A stretch of DNA of 64,000 bases, from NCBI GenBank assembly GCA_023653785.1, contig JAMKCH010036026.1, positions 121,378 through 185,377 on the forward strand. Direction: 5' to 3'. The notes below the pieces were generated by a model. The model was not told the DNA's origin and did no database searches. It saw only the letters and a list, made by a program, of their open reading frames with translations. How positions within the stretch are numbered: the first letter of the stretch is position 1; every line of letters begins with the position of its first letter. Below, one piece after another: positions 1 through 10,996 of the stretch. A program made the translations under genes and the position numbers. The DNA is from Ophioderma brevispina. Lineage: Eukaryota; Echinodermata; Ophiuroidea; Amphilepidida; Ophiodermatidae.

Positions 1-716
1 AAGAAAAACATGTAGACTGTCACTTACCTACTGACTGTGTAGTGCATATCATTGTTCATTTGTTGAAGAAATATGAGAAAGCTTTTAAAGTTTAAAGAGA
101 CACCTGCACATTTGAAAATTAGTGCACCCTCAAGATTTTCAAAATTGGTATTTTTGCATGGTTGTAAAGCTTTTATATATTAGTCCTCACCTGAAATGAT
201 TAAGTCCCAATGGGTAAAAACAATGTTTTCATATTACAACTACTCCGGAGTGGTTTTATTCAATAGACAGTGGATTGTGGTGTTAAACACAAGAAAACGC
301 ACACCGGAGTTGATTCCCACGGCATCCACCCTGTTAGACCGGTCAGTGACATTTGTGGCTTAATCAGATCTTCTGTTCTAATTCTAGACCACCTCCACTC
401 CCAGCATATCAGGAAGAAAAAAGTAACATATTTTTAGTATGAGTCTTCTGTGGAGAATTAGTAGTGGTATTTCCCAAAGGTTCCCCTTTGCTCCAAGCAG
501 TACCAGTCACACTTAACAGAGGTTTTAATGTTTAGGTTTGTTTGCCGTCAATAGTGCTTTAATTCAACTTCCTACTTGATTCTTTTAGGGCGAGCGAAAC
601 ACAGAAACAGTTTAACCTTTTCGTTTTCAGTGTAACCTCTTTCCCATTCTAATAACGTAACATTACCGCAAAATTGTCTTACATGCTGCATCCCTACAAA
701 CACACACACATCTCAG

Positions 717-833
717 GCCGAAGAGGAGGAGGAAGTTGACATTGATCTAAATGATCCCGAAGTAGCGAAAGCCGCCATTAAAATCCAGGCTGGGTTCAAA
801 GGAATGAGGATAAGGAAACAGAAGAAGGACGAG
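717..833 (+). CDS. IQ-motif exon (upstream copy) of a neurogranin/GAP-43/PCP4-like gene
   Basis: This internal exon of 39 codons is open throughout. An AG acceptor ends at 716 and a GT donor begins at 834 after a GAG codon. The translation starts [16 protein letters not shown], an acidic stretch, and continues into an IQ motif, KAAIKIQAGFKGMRIRK, then a basic tail. Known family members (neurogranin, neuromodulin, PCP4/PEP-19) have this same acidic segment followed by IQ, and they bind apo-calmodulin. The position equivalent to the protein kinase C serine of neurogranin (IQASF) is Gly here (IQAGF), so this copy should not be phosphorylated there. Both exon ends are phase 0. If the donor is not used, the frame ends after one further codon (GTA TAA, stop at 837-839). 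The exon is nearly the same as the first part of the terminal exon at 15827-15994. The 5' exons lie before the window. Confidence 0.8.
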
Positions 834-1652
834 GTATAACATCAACGCACTTAAGCCGTCAGACATCACACTTCCTGTACTATTAAAGGATACACATCAC
901 CACCACCACAAGCGGCTTTTCTTTTTCATTTACATTTTGTTACCCATTCTCTTGTGTTTTTGTTTTGATAGTTGACAAATATTTCATTTTTTCCTCTCTC
1001 TCTAGTATTCCAGTATTATTTGTTTGCATGCATCTGTATATTTAGTTTAGATCTTTATAATTTTTGTCAGGCAGCACACACGATTGATACATATCCAGGT
1101 CAAAATTCTATTTGAACCTACTTAATATGGGTTTAGTTTGGATCAGTTAAAAACAGCTATAAAACCAGTTGAAAACCAGTTCAAACAGTGAAATGGACAA
1201 GCTTGGTGATAAACCATTTGATTACACAGTTGAACACAATTGAAAAGCCTAAACAATGTGAAAAGTGAAAAAAAAAATTCTACTTGATTTGACTGGAATT
1301 TTGACCTTGGAAGGTGTGTGTTGCCAATAGTCTATCTGAAACTGATGTGCTTCCTCAGTGTGAAAGAAAAAGAAATAAGGAGTGGGAGCTAGTTAACTGC
1401 TTAATACTTAATCTGGTTAAGCTAGTAATCCATGAGCGGCACTCAAGATCTGCGCAACAAAGATAGATTCCTTAAATTGCTATAATTACTACTGCTCTTC
1501 AACATCAATGCAAGCAGTGTTGTAACCTATTGAACAATTGAATGGGGAACATATCTTCTCGGACAGAGTATATAATATTATTACATCACCCAGAGAAGCA
1601 AAGAAAAGATAATCAAGTTAAGCCTAATGAAGTGATTCAGTTTTAAACTTTC

Positions 1653-1910
1653 AGGCTGGTATTCTGAAAGGGAGTCTAACTTTAGACCCAAGTTCAAACC
1701 AGGGTTAGTCCTACATGAGTGGACCTTTTTCCTTCGAACATACTCTAAAAATGTGCTGTAACAGGTGAGAAAATTCCTCATGCATCCATTTTCTCACCCG
1801 TTACATTTAACTTTCACAGTATTTTGAAAGGAAAAAGGTCCACTCATGTAGGACTAACCCTGGTTTAAACTGGGGTGTAAAGTTAGACTCCCTTTCAGAA
1901 TACCATGCCT
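1653..1910. mobile_element. Foldback MITE, family A copy 1
   Basis: The two ends are inverted copies. The left end reads GGTATTCTGAAAGGGAGTCT and the right end carries its reverse complement, AGACTCCCTTTCAGAATACC. The complementarity continues inward past a shared TAGTCCTACATGAGTGGACC block almost to the centre, so the whole element can form a long hairpin. A second copy with the same layout lies at 26948-27224. It has no coding capacity, and the target-site duplication is not clear. Termini of the type GGTATTCTGAAA occur on non-autonomous DNA transposons of marine animals, but I cannot name the superfamily. Confidence 0.8.
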
Positions 1911-2154
1911 CAATGATTATTTGATAATCAAAGGATCTGTTTTGAGATTTGCTTTAGTTGCACATTTTGCAAATGTATAAGCTAAATTGTACCTGAGAGC
2001 GATTGATTTCAAATCCATTGAACTGTAGCACTGGAATTAGTTCAGTCAGTCTATGATGAAAGAGGTGTGATCTATCTGCTCTGCTGTGATTACAGCTTCT
2101 GATGAATTTGTGATTTTGCAATATAACACTGAGACAGAAAACACTCACTTTCTA

Positions 2155-2520
2155 GAGGGGCCCGAGGGGGTACTCAACACAAATGATCATATGGAGATAT
2201 GTCGCCAACATGGGTCTCATTTTCAGGCTCATGGTATATGAATGGCCCCTATTTTTATGCCAATTTTGGTATAGAGATGGGTCACTTTTTCAAAATTTTC
2301 TTGGAAAATTAGGCCAATTTCTGCAGTCTGGAGTCAAAATCTCCTAAATTTGCCAAAACGGTCATTTTTTTTTAAGTAGCAAATTTGGAACAAAAATTGC
2401 CCAAAATCTACATCTCTGGTATAGCTTTGGGCTTTGGTATCTGCATCTTTGGTATAGCTACGGCAAAAATTGGTATAGCTATGGGTCCAACTTCCAGATT
2501 CTCGAAGGCACATCCCTACC
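2155..2520. repeat. Probable dispersed repeat with internal GGTATAG phrases
   Basis: The stretch contains several imperfect direct phrases built on 'ttggtatagctatggg' and 'ggtatagagatgggtc', and it has a sharper base composition than its surroundings. It lies inside the first intron. I cannot define ends or a superfamily. Confidence 0.3.
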
Positions 2521-4836
2521 TAAACCAAACTTGAAACCCCCAAGACTAGAGGGTAACATTAAAGTGACAGGAGGAGATTTTTTAGGATACAAATTTCTCT
2601 CAAATTTCACTGGATCGGTTGTAGACCACCTACCGAGAACGTTTCGAAGGTTTATTAGACAAACAGGTGCAAAAGAAAACCGCAAACCTTGTTTTGAACT
2701 TGCCTGCTATCGTAATCGGTCCCCATAGAAAACCATGCTTTGACTTTCTGTCGTGCATGACAGAAACTACTAAATCATCATCTTATTACATAAAAACGAA
2801 GTATTCGGCTTATTCACTTCAGGTGTGATCTAATACATTGCTAAGCATTCCAAATATGTAAAAAACAGGGGTTCGATAAAAATTGGGTGCGCTTCTTCCT
2901 GGAAATCTCCTCATGTCTCTTTAAAACAAAGAGCCCCTTATAGCTATTTAACAAATAATATGTCAAATTTTGCAGTGTCTGTTCTTTGCTATACTGGGTT
3001 ATGTAATGTAATCTGAATGTATGTGCTTTTCTTTTAGCATCATGAATTGGAACTTCTTGATGGGATATGATTGTCCATGTGAGCCTGCATTTTAAGAAAT
3101 CTGTAACATCATCCTTTACTCCAACAAAAAGATACTTTTGGTGTAATCAATATCATTATTGTGCTCACATGGTTCATGGCCTATCAAGGAAATTCCGAGT
3201 AGTGGAAAATGGAATGTTGACTGCTTGTACAGGTGGACGTGGAATTTTATACTTTGTTTCCCTTTGCAGAGCATCGTCACTTGCATGAATTATTTGTGTA
3301 AATGTTTTTGGTTTGCCTTGGTATTGTTACAAAGAGTAAAATATTACAATGTATATATGACTTGGTATGTTTGCTTTGTTAAATTGTGCTGTGAAAAATG
3401 GGCAAGCAAATTTGATAATTGCCATCTTTTCACATATCAAGATCAAGTCAACATATCATGTCATTTTATTACAGTGCTATTTTATGTGTATTATGGGTGT
3501 GTAGCAATCAAACCAAATGACTTGTATTTTGAAAAGGAGCTCATGATCACTGAGAAAAACAAAATAAATGTGACACACACATCCCTGATCTAACTCTGTC
3601 AAAATCTGGAATATGTGATATTAGTACGGAAAGAATAAAAAATTGGAGCGTGGAAACATTTTAAAGTAATAAAAAAATTGACATTATCAAACAATGTTTA
3701 TGACATTACAGTAGTTTCGGATGTAGGATTTTCAGGAATTACTTTTTTACTGTGGAAGTTGGGTGGGGGGTTTAATGAGACTAAAATCAAGTTTAAAATG
3801 GCCACCTTGGCCAATTCAGATGCTTTGCAATGCATTACTTTACTTGCTAAAATTGTAAATTAACTCTTTTGTTTTAGGTGATTTGTTTCCTAAGCATAAG
3901 CCGGCTATAACCCAGAAACTTGCTTCAACTTGAGACATCAAACCGCTTTTTTACAGTAAAATGATAATATTTCTCCATCTTGATTTAGAAAAATTGTTCA
4001 TTTCCCCCAATTAACAAAGGCAGTACACTCAACTGTTTTATGTTTTGGGAAGAGTGAGTGGAAATCTTTTTTTCCATAACAGCAAATGATGTCAATTTTT
4101 GCACCCTGTACTCTGTTCCAAGCTACCTTATGCATACTTCTCAAGCAATCCCTTCAGCTTGGTAAAGGTATGGGCACTCCATGTGTGATTGATGATAAAC
4201 CTCCTTGCTTGCTACAGGCATATTCAATTCTGAGTTTCCCGTCCGCCGTAATTTCTTGTTTGTTTTGGGGAGATTTTCGATGTATGTACTCACATCGTAA
4301 ACCAATATGTAGTTCATCTGGGACAAAATGAAATCTGAACTGCAATCTTTGAAAATTTATTTCTGGTGCAGCAATTTTTTCTACAAATCAGCTGCTTGAA
4401 CCATTTTTATCAAAATAAAGACAGGAAGTGCGAGTCTAGAAAATGTCTGGATAAGCCAGTTTTTGTTATCATTCTATTGTTAAGTCCTAACACAAGCTAA
4501 CTGACACGGCAGATTGTTTTTGGGAGGGTTGATGGTTTACAGATTTGAATCGCTTGAGACAAATTGATATTCAGGGGAAAACATGTGTCTGTGTGAAGCC
4601 GCCTGATCTATGGGCACTGTCAACATTTGTTTTGAGAAATAGTTGTGAAAGTTATCCTACCATTGATGTCCTATTGAATATTATGGCATATAGTGTAAAT
4701 TGTGTTTAGTAAGTTGGTTGCTTGCTTGTAACAGTGTGGCTCTATTAGCCATGGTAGATGGTTGCATTGTAGACAGTATATGCATGCCTTGCATGGTTTT
4801 AATTTTGTTTGTGTCTTGTGTCTTTGTTGCATTCAG

Positions 4837-5136
4837 CTTGCCATATCTAGTGAGACTGCAGGGGCTGATGCAGAGGGTGGAGTTGAAGCAGCTGCAGAAG
4901 AGGTATCCGTGGAAGAGACGCCTGCAGAAGAGACACCGGCAGAAGAGGTGCCCACAGAAGAAGCGGTTGTAGAAGAGCGACCCACAGAAGAAGCGTCCGC
5001 AGAAGAGGCACCCGCTGAAGAGGCGCCCGCAGAGGAGGCACATGCGGAAGAAATGCCCGCAGAAGAGACTCTTGCGGAAGAGGTTGCCACTGAGGCAGCA
5101 CCAGAAACCGAAGCACCTGTTGAGGCTGCTGCAGAG
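4837..5136 (+). CDS. Glu/Ala-rich exon of the IQ-motif gene
   Basis: This exon of exactly 100 codons runs from an AG acceptor (tttgttgcattcag, ending 4836) to a donor after a GAG codon (GAG|gttgga, GT at 5137). The translation begins LAISSETAGADAEGG. It then runs in a degenerate five-residue pattern of the PAEEA / PTEEA / SAEEA type for about 60 residues and ends APVEAAAE. It has no stop codon in this frame and is phase 0 at both ends, so it joins in frame to the IQ exon at 717-833. The composition (Glu, Ala, Pro, Val) resembles the acidic disordered part of GAP-43. It should be extended, strongly negative and without fold. The opposite strand is also open, which is a by-product of the repeat and not a gene. 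Confidence 0.75.
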
Positions 5137-6140
5137 GTTGGAACTCTTTATTTGATACTGTACATTTATTCATTCATTCATACTTCTGTCAACTTGTATT
5201 TTTTCAGGAATTTGTTATTGTGTTAGTCCCTGTACAGTAAGTGAAAAAAATGGCGGTATTCAGTTATGTAGTTGGTAAGCTGCAGTTTGAAAGACACCCA
5301 TTTTACACTTACTATATTTTTCCCGGACCGAAAAATGGTAAATTAATTAAAAAATCAAACCTTTACAGAATTCTGTAAATGCTGCAAAATAAAAAAAAAA
5401 TCAAGTTAAAACTTGGGGTTGCAGTAACACCCATTTTGCTGTGGTGTACGGAGCATAGCTGCTAGGTAAAGATGGTAATGATTCCATGGTTCAAATGGAC
5501 ATCAGGTACTCAAGTCGGATTTAATATGTATAAGTTGGTTGATCAAATTTGCATTTCCCACTCTTGCCACGCTTCATTTTGGTCTTGGACCACAAGGTTC
5601 AGACTAATACCTACCCGGATGCTCAGATTGAAATATGCCATCCCAAAAAATGTACTGCAGTAACATGTTAAGCACTAGGCTTGCTTGCAATTTCTTTCAG
5701 ATCTCTAAAGCAATGGAAATGATCACCAGTGATGTATAAAACCAAAAATTTTTCTTAATACATGTAAATTAAAGTGTTTGTTTGTAATATCATTGTCAGC
5801 TTATGGCGCACAGAGCATAGAGTCATGTGTTAATCAGGCCAGGACAGAGTTATTAGGTCAAATAGTGTCCATATCAGCTTGAAGGAGCGATGCAGACACA
5901 TCCGATGGCATCTGTTAGGATCATTCTTCTATCTAGATGTGAGCTGGAGGGCCAAAGGCTAATATAGAGAAATTATTGATGTATACGTACCCTCTTCATC
6001 CTTGAGGAAATAGAATCGGGTGGTAGTGTGGCAAAATTTCTGTTATCTCTTTATTCCTGGCATTCATAAACTGTTTTTCTTTAAAGGAGCACTTTATGAT
6101 CCTGAGAGCTTTCTCACTACCTAAATGAAGTTGAGAATTA

Positions 6141-6313
6141 GGGATTCAAACGTGTTGACAATGTGGTTCATCACAAATCAACAACGATGCATCCATACGT
6201 TGCAGTATTTTTTACCAAAGGGCGGCTTTAGACCGCCCAGGGGAATAAAAAATGCGGATGCATCGGAGCAGAGTTTTTTTGTGATTAACCACTCTGTAAA
6301 ATGTTTGAATCCC
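6141..6313. mobile_element. Foldback MITE with GGGATTCAAAC ends
   Basis: The left arm GGGATTCAAACGTGTT and the right arm ending GTTTGAATCCC are inverted. The complementarity carries through GTGGTT.ATCACAAA and GATGCATCC blocks to a centre with a small hairpin (GGGCGGTC...GACCGCCC-like). It has no coding capacity. Confidence 0.65.
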
Positions 6314-7082
6314 TTTCAACAAACAAAAATCCTAATTGAAAACTTATTAATATCTGTATAGGAGGAAACATAATGTTCTCACTATATAACTAAAATGTTT
6401 CAGCCCGGGGGGGGGTTTTTCAGTCGGACCAAAAATTTGCCTAGCAATATTTTGGCAAAATCTTAAAGCAAAACGATTGGTTGGTTGGTTTGTGTTTGCA
6501 GTTGCCACCTGGTTTCCTTGCGCGTACTCTGAGTTCTAAACGTGACGAAAAGCGCGTCGACTTAAAGCGTACTGCTTAAACGCATTGCTGTGAACACTGC
6601 GCCGTGCGTGAACGCTAATTTACATATCAACTGTGGGTTGAAAACGAATCAACAACGGTACGCTCCTGTATGGTGAGTTGTTGAATTTAGCATTCACCAA
6701 TTTGTTAAAGTTTAAATTAAAAAAACAACCTTTTTCAAATTGCTCATACATGGACATCTGAACTCATTGCCACCAAATGCAAGTTATCAGTGCACTGTAG
6801 AGACTTGCATGTCATGTAGGGTAAAGGCACAAACCAAGGCAAAGTATATTAAGGTCAACGTGCAGGTGGCAGGAGAGTGAAGGAAAGGTGGTTGTGGTGA
6901 AAAGCATTGTGACCTGTGAGGGTTCTAGAACCACCTTAGTCACTCTTATAAAGTAAATCCAGAATTGAGTACTGATTCAATCCAAAGCAAGTGCCCAAGC
7001 CAGGAGTTTGAAGTTTGAGCCAGTGGCCCCTTCAGCACCCAAAAGGGGCATTATCTTAAGCAGTGTAGAGCCTAAACAATTT

Positions 7083-7250
7083 GGGGAGTTTCCGTAACCT
7101 GACCCATATGACACACTTTTTCTGGACACACTTATGAATTGGAAACCCTTCACGGAAATAAACTAGGGTATTCCATTAAGGTTTCCAATCATAAGGGTGT
7201 CGAAAAAAGGTGTCAGATGGGTCAGGATACGGAAAATTCCCTAAATTAGT
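7083..7250. mobile_element. Foldback MITE, family B copy 1
   Basis: The outer arms carry TTTCCGTAACCTGACCCAT and, inverted, ATGGGTCAGG followed by a short GGAAA segment. The inner arms repeat GACACACTT.TGAATTGGAAAC in inverted form. Two more copies, at 22271-22435 and 25054-25215, sit at the left edges of a duplicated block. Confidence 0.7.
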
Positions 7251-9851
7251 CTAAATTTTTTTGCTGATACAAAGTAGACATTAGAATGTCAATCTGAGGC
7301 AAGTAAATCTAGAAAGGAACATTTAGGGCAGGAAACGTTCAACTACCAAAACTGCAGTATACCTACCGTTAGAAAATATACAGGTGAATAGATACAATAA
7401 CTTGAATGTAGTATCCAAACTGGATTGATTTAAAACAATGTCTGTGTTTTATAATTATTTCCAGCGGGCATCGATAAATGAGCATTCAAGAATATGCAGT
7501 GGTGTGCTAGCAGGAGGTGGTGTGATGCATTGAAATAGTCATGAACTGTATATGACAGATGGATATCTAGCTATGACATATATAACAATAAATGCCAATA
7601 ACCTACATGCATGCTGCAAAATCCCTCACCCACCCCTATCTCATACATGCATGCATATATTCCCATCTCTGCCAATATTTACTTTAAAAAATCATGCCTT
7701 CAGTGCATTAAAAAATACCACATAGTTGTATTAGATGTGTTGCCACTAAACCAAGTATTTATTTAATTAAAACAATAACCAAATTTAAAACTGATGCGGA
7801 GCATTGGAGGAACATAAATTAGGTTTGCAGGAGCCAGTGTATTATGTAAATTTATTACTTTTTGATCAAATCATTAAAGATATTTGCTTTTTTGGTACAG
7901 ATAATAAACAATGCAGCTGGCTAAGTGCATTTGTTAATTGATACAAGTGTAATCATCACGGAGGATAAATTTTGCGATTTAAAAAAACTCTCAATTAGAT
8001 TGCCAAGTCAATATGGTATAAACGAAGTGCCTAAAAGGGTGTTTGTAAATGACGCCTCATGTTACACTCAGTTTGATAGAATTTACCCGTTACTTGCAGA
8101 AGAGGGTTTTCTGCACAAAAAAGAGGTGAGTGATTATACTCAGTGCAGAATCATTAAATATCATGTGAAGGCAGTTAAGCCTGTCTTGAGTTTGTAAAGG
8201 TTGTAACCACTTAATTAAAAACAATACTACAGCATATTTGTGGCAAGAAATACATAACTCTTATTATAGAGATTCATTATGAGTCAGAGCTGCACATTTT
8301 TATATGCCCTGCTGAAGTTGGGATTGAGATCCAATTAGGTAGATTTTTCATATAGAATTCCCAACGCATGCAAATGAAAGTAGTGCAATTGATCGTCCTG
8401 CGCTGTAAATGGTTGTGTGGTAGGCTCGACGGAATAAAGGCATACCTCATTGCAACTGGGACTTCTATTGAAAACGTCCCCCCACCTCAAATAAACACAG
8501 GAGCTTCCTTAGTGTTCATTTTGGACCCACACAACTTACCCAAAACAAAGTTAAAAAGAAATGTTTGAGCTCTGATTGGAATATTCCGATTAGGGGTGTA
8601 AGAGGGGTCAGTTGTCAGAGGGGCAAATTCCCGGTTTTGAGGCAGAATTTTCCCGGTTGGAGGGGGTTTTTGAGGTTAAAAAAAAATAAACTGAAGGCAA
8701 AAAAAAGGGCCAATTTAGCAGGATTTTCAAGGGTTTTGTTTTCCCAGTCAAGCTCATCTGGGGTGGCACCTGCCCCCCACCCCCACACCCCACCCGCCTC
8801 CTACAGAAAAGTTGCTGGAGAAGAGCCCCCTCCTTACAGTTGGTTTTACTATTTTTAAGCTTAGAATCGGTGGCCATCCTCGGTGAAGTTATCTGCATGT
8901 AGTGCTGGAGTAAAAAGATAAAAACTAGAGATTGACTGCCAACAAAAAACAAAGCTTAATATTTGTTTTAAGTTCATGGTAATTAATTAACTGACCGCAT
9001 CAGTGACACACCAGCCACAATCACATTCATGCTGGGACCACTGCATGTACATGGTTACCTTATGACAACACACAGACCATGCATGTCCCTATTGCTATCA
9101 AGGGTCTACAGCTTAATATATAGGGCCAACTTGATGTAAACCTAATCCCTCAATACCCCTTGCATGTTACACTGTCATTCTAACACCAGGATCTAAAATG
9201 ACCTATCAGTACGGGCAGGCATTTTAACACTCCGTAAGGTGTTTTGGCCACACCTAACCATCATGTACTCCAAGATATTCCAGCATTAACCTATTATACT
9301 CACACAAAGGTAAACAGTGGGGAATGTGGTGGTTTTCTCCGACCCAATTCCCATTTTGCACGCATGTCACTAACCCCTGCATGTGGTTTCCCCGTATGAA
9401 CATTGCACCTGTAAATTTGTTGTGACAAAATGGTTCTCATTACACAACCTCCTCACAAAGTTGAACACTTTCTTAACTGCATTGGCGGCAATACAACGTA
9501 AAAGCCACGGCTTACTCTCATGAACTTTATACAAAATTTAACCGCTATGAAGATAAATCTTCATAAAAACACATCTTTATGTCAACTCTCTTCCAAGAGA
9601 CAGCATATTTACTGCCTTTGAGTCCCCCTGCCCTCATGCTGCTTCCTCACAAGATATGGGAAAGTCCTTTAATTTTTATTTTCTTTCCCTCCCAATTGTG
9701 AAAGTAGCAACTTGGACAATTTAATTACCTTTTTATGAAAACACAGGATGAGAACCATTTTTGACCATATATTCCAAAGATATTCCATGTAGTACTCTGT
9801 AACTTGTCATACACCTCGCACATGTTGTCTTGTTTTTTCCACACCTCGTAG

Positions 9852-10215
9852 CCCCCTCGCACCAGAAACCTGTAAGTGAGCCCAAAAGCTTGAGCTGAAC
9901 CTGAAACCGAAAACCCCAGTGACAAAGGATGCAAGATCAGCTTGACACAGGTGAAGCCAAAGAGAAACGTACCTGATGTGAGCAAACAGAGCAGCTCTTG
10001 AAGTGATCAAACTGCTGAGGCAAATGAAAGCCTCAAGAAAAGACCCAGTAGAGTCTGCTGAGAAAGCAGAAGGAGATTGCACAAGAGTCGGCTGCGACGG
10101 TTAAGTTCAGAAAACAGCTGTGATGATAGAAACCTGTCTGGATATTCAAGCGGGCGAAAAAAAACCTGATGAGGCTCAAGCAAGCCAAGGGGAGATGATG
10201 AAAACAGAAGAAGAG
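9852..10215 (+). pseudogene. Acidic exon of the IQ-motif gene, frame broken
   Basis: A pyrimidine-rich acceptor (cttgttttttccacacctcgtag) precedes the stretch, and a donor follows a GAG codon (GAAGAAGAG|gtagga, GT at 10216), as in the neighbouring exons. The last 22 codons are open and read as Lys/Glu/Ala-rich sequence ending MMKTEEE in phase 0. Upstream, similar Ala/Glu/Lys/Thr-rich sequence appears in pieces in different frames, split by stops that look like single-base indels (for example a TAA at about 10101). It is either a decaying exon or an intact exon with sequencing errors. The start is uncertain, and 9866 is an alternative. Confidence 0.4.
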
Positions 10216-10996
10216 GTAGGATGAATGAGAGTTTGATGGTAGTAAGGGCTTTGACATATAGCTCAGCTTTGCAGTGAGCCTTAAACCTTAATTCTGAATC
10301 GTAGGTATTCTCTGAGATTCCCAAATTGCTTCTAATTAGCTGCATTAAATAAGCTTGATCTCAGCATAGAAAATTAGTATAAAACTGTGTCTGGCTGTCT
10401 CTTTCAAACCTTTAGAAACTTCTACTGCTGCTAATTTCATATTTCACATCTGCAGTGTGATCTTGCTATAAGTTTGGATTCATGCTTAGTAGATTCAATG
10501 AAAGGTAGAAGTATTCCTTTGAACATGTATTGTCGACACACAAACTGGCTCCATCCCGGACGGAAATATCAATAATTTTGAGGCACGTCGGGTTTTGAAT
10601 GCATTCTCATGCATGCCCACTTCCCAGTATGATGCGCTCTTTTATCTTCTCATCAGAAAATATTACAACAACTTGGTGGTGGTTCATTTTTATGGAACCG
10701 ATGTTAACTCCTTCATGTAATTGCAGTACAAACTAATTAATAGAATCTTAGAGATATGAATAGAGTTTGAATGAGATTTATAGACTTTACCCCATTTGAG
10801 CTGTGATTGGTCATTTTTTCACCCTTACATTATGACCATGCATGGTTTGAGTTGTATATTGCTTGAGAGATTACACATTATGCCCAACCTGAGCAAAAGG
10901 AATACTTCGGTCGATGTTTGTAGTTTGCTGACCATATTCCTTTTCATGCCTAATCTATACTTTCCATTATTCTTTTGCTTTTCTTCTCACACAAAG
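10216..10996 (+). other. Probable intron
   Basis: AT-rich sequence of about 780 bp lies between the putative exon ending at 10215 and the acceptor at 10995-10996. No repeat or coding signal is seen. Confidence 0.4.

Larger units (their letters stand above)
834..4836 (+). other. Intron between IQ exon and Glu-rich exon
   Basis: About 4 kb between a GT donor and an AG acceptor. It holds a 258-bp foldback MITE (1653-1910) and a stretch with repeated 'ggtatagctatggg'-like phrases (about 2220-2490) that looks like a dispersed repeat. The open frames within it (for example one of 144 codons at 3159-3593) have no recognisable domain and uneven composition, so I treat them as chance. I see no further IQ or acidic exon here. 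Confidence 0.6.
5137..9851 (+). other. Intron; no exon firmly seen
   Basis: The interval holds a foldback element at 6141-6313, a 167-bp foldback at 7083-7250, and a C/G-rich repeat-like patch at about 8590-8880. An open stretch ending in a strong-looking donor (AAAGAG|gtgagt at about 8127) is noted but lacks a convincing acceptor. The rest is AT-rich and unremarkable. Confidence 0.5.

Noticed and set aside
3159..3593. 144-codon open frame in the first intron
   Set aside because: Rich in Cys, Phe, Trp and Tyr with no domain. Typical of a chance frame in AT-rich DNA.
4681..5173. Cys-, Ser- and Leu-rich minus-strand frames over the Glu-rich exon
   Set aside because: These are antisense shadows of the GAAGAG-rich repeat, with no splice or start context.
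7900..8126. Possible exon ending in AAAGAG|gtgagt
   Set aside because: The donor is good and in the style of the IQ gene. However, the frame has a stop soon after the only good acceptor (about 7900), and the text is not acidic like the neighbouring exons.
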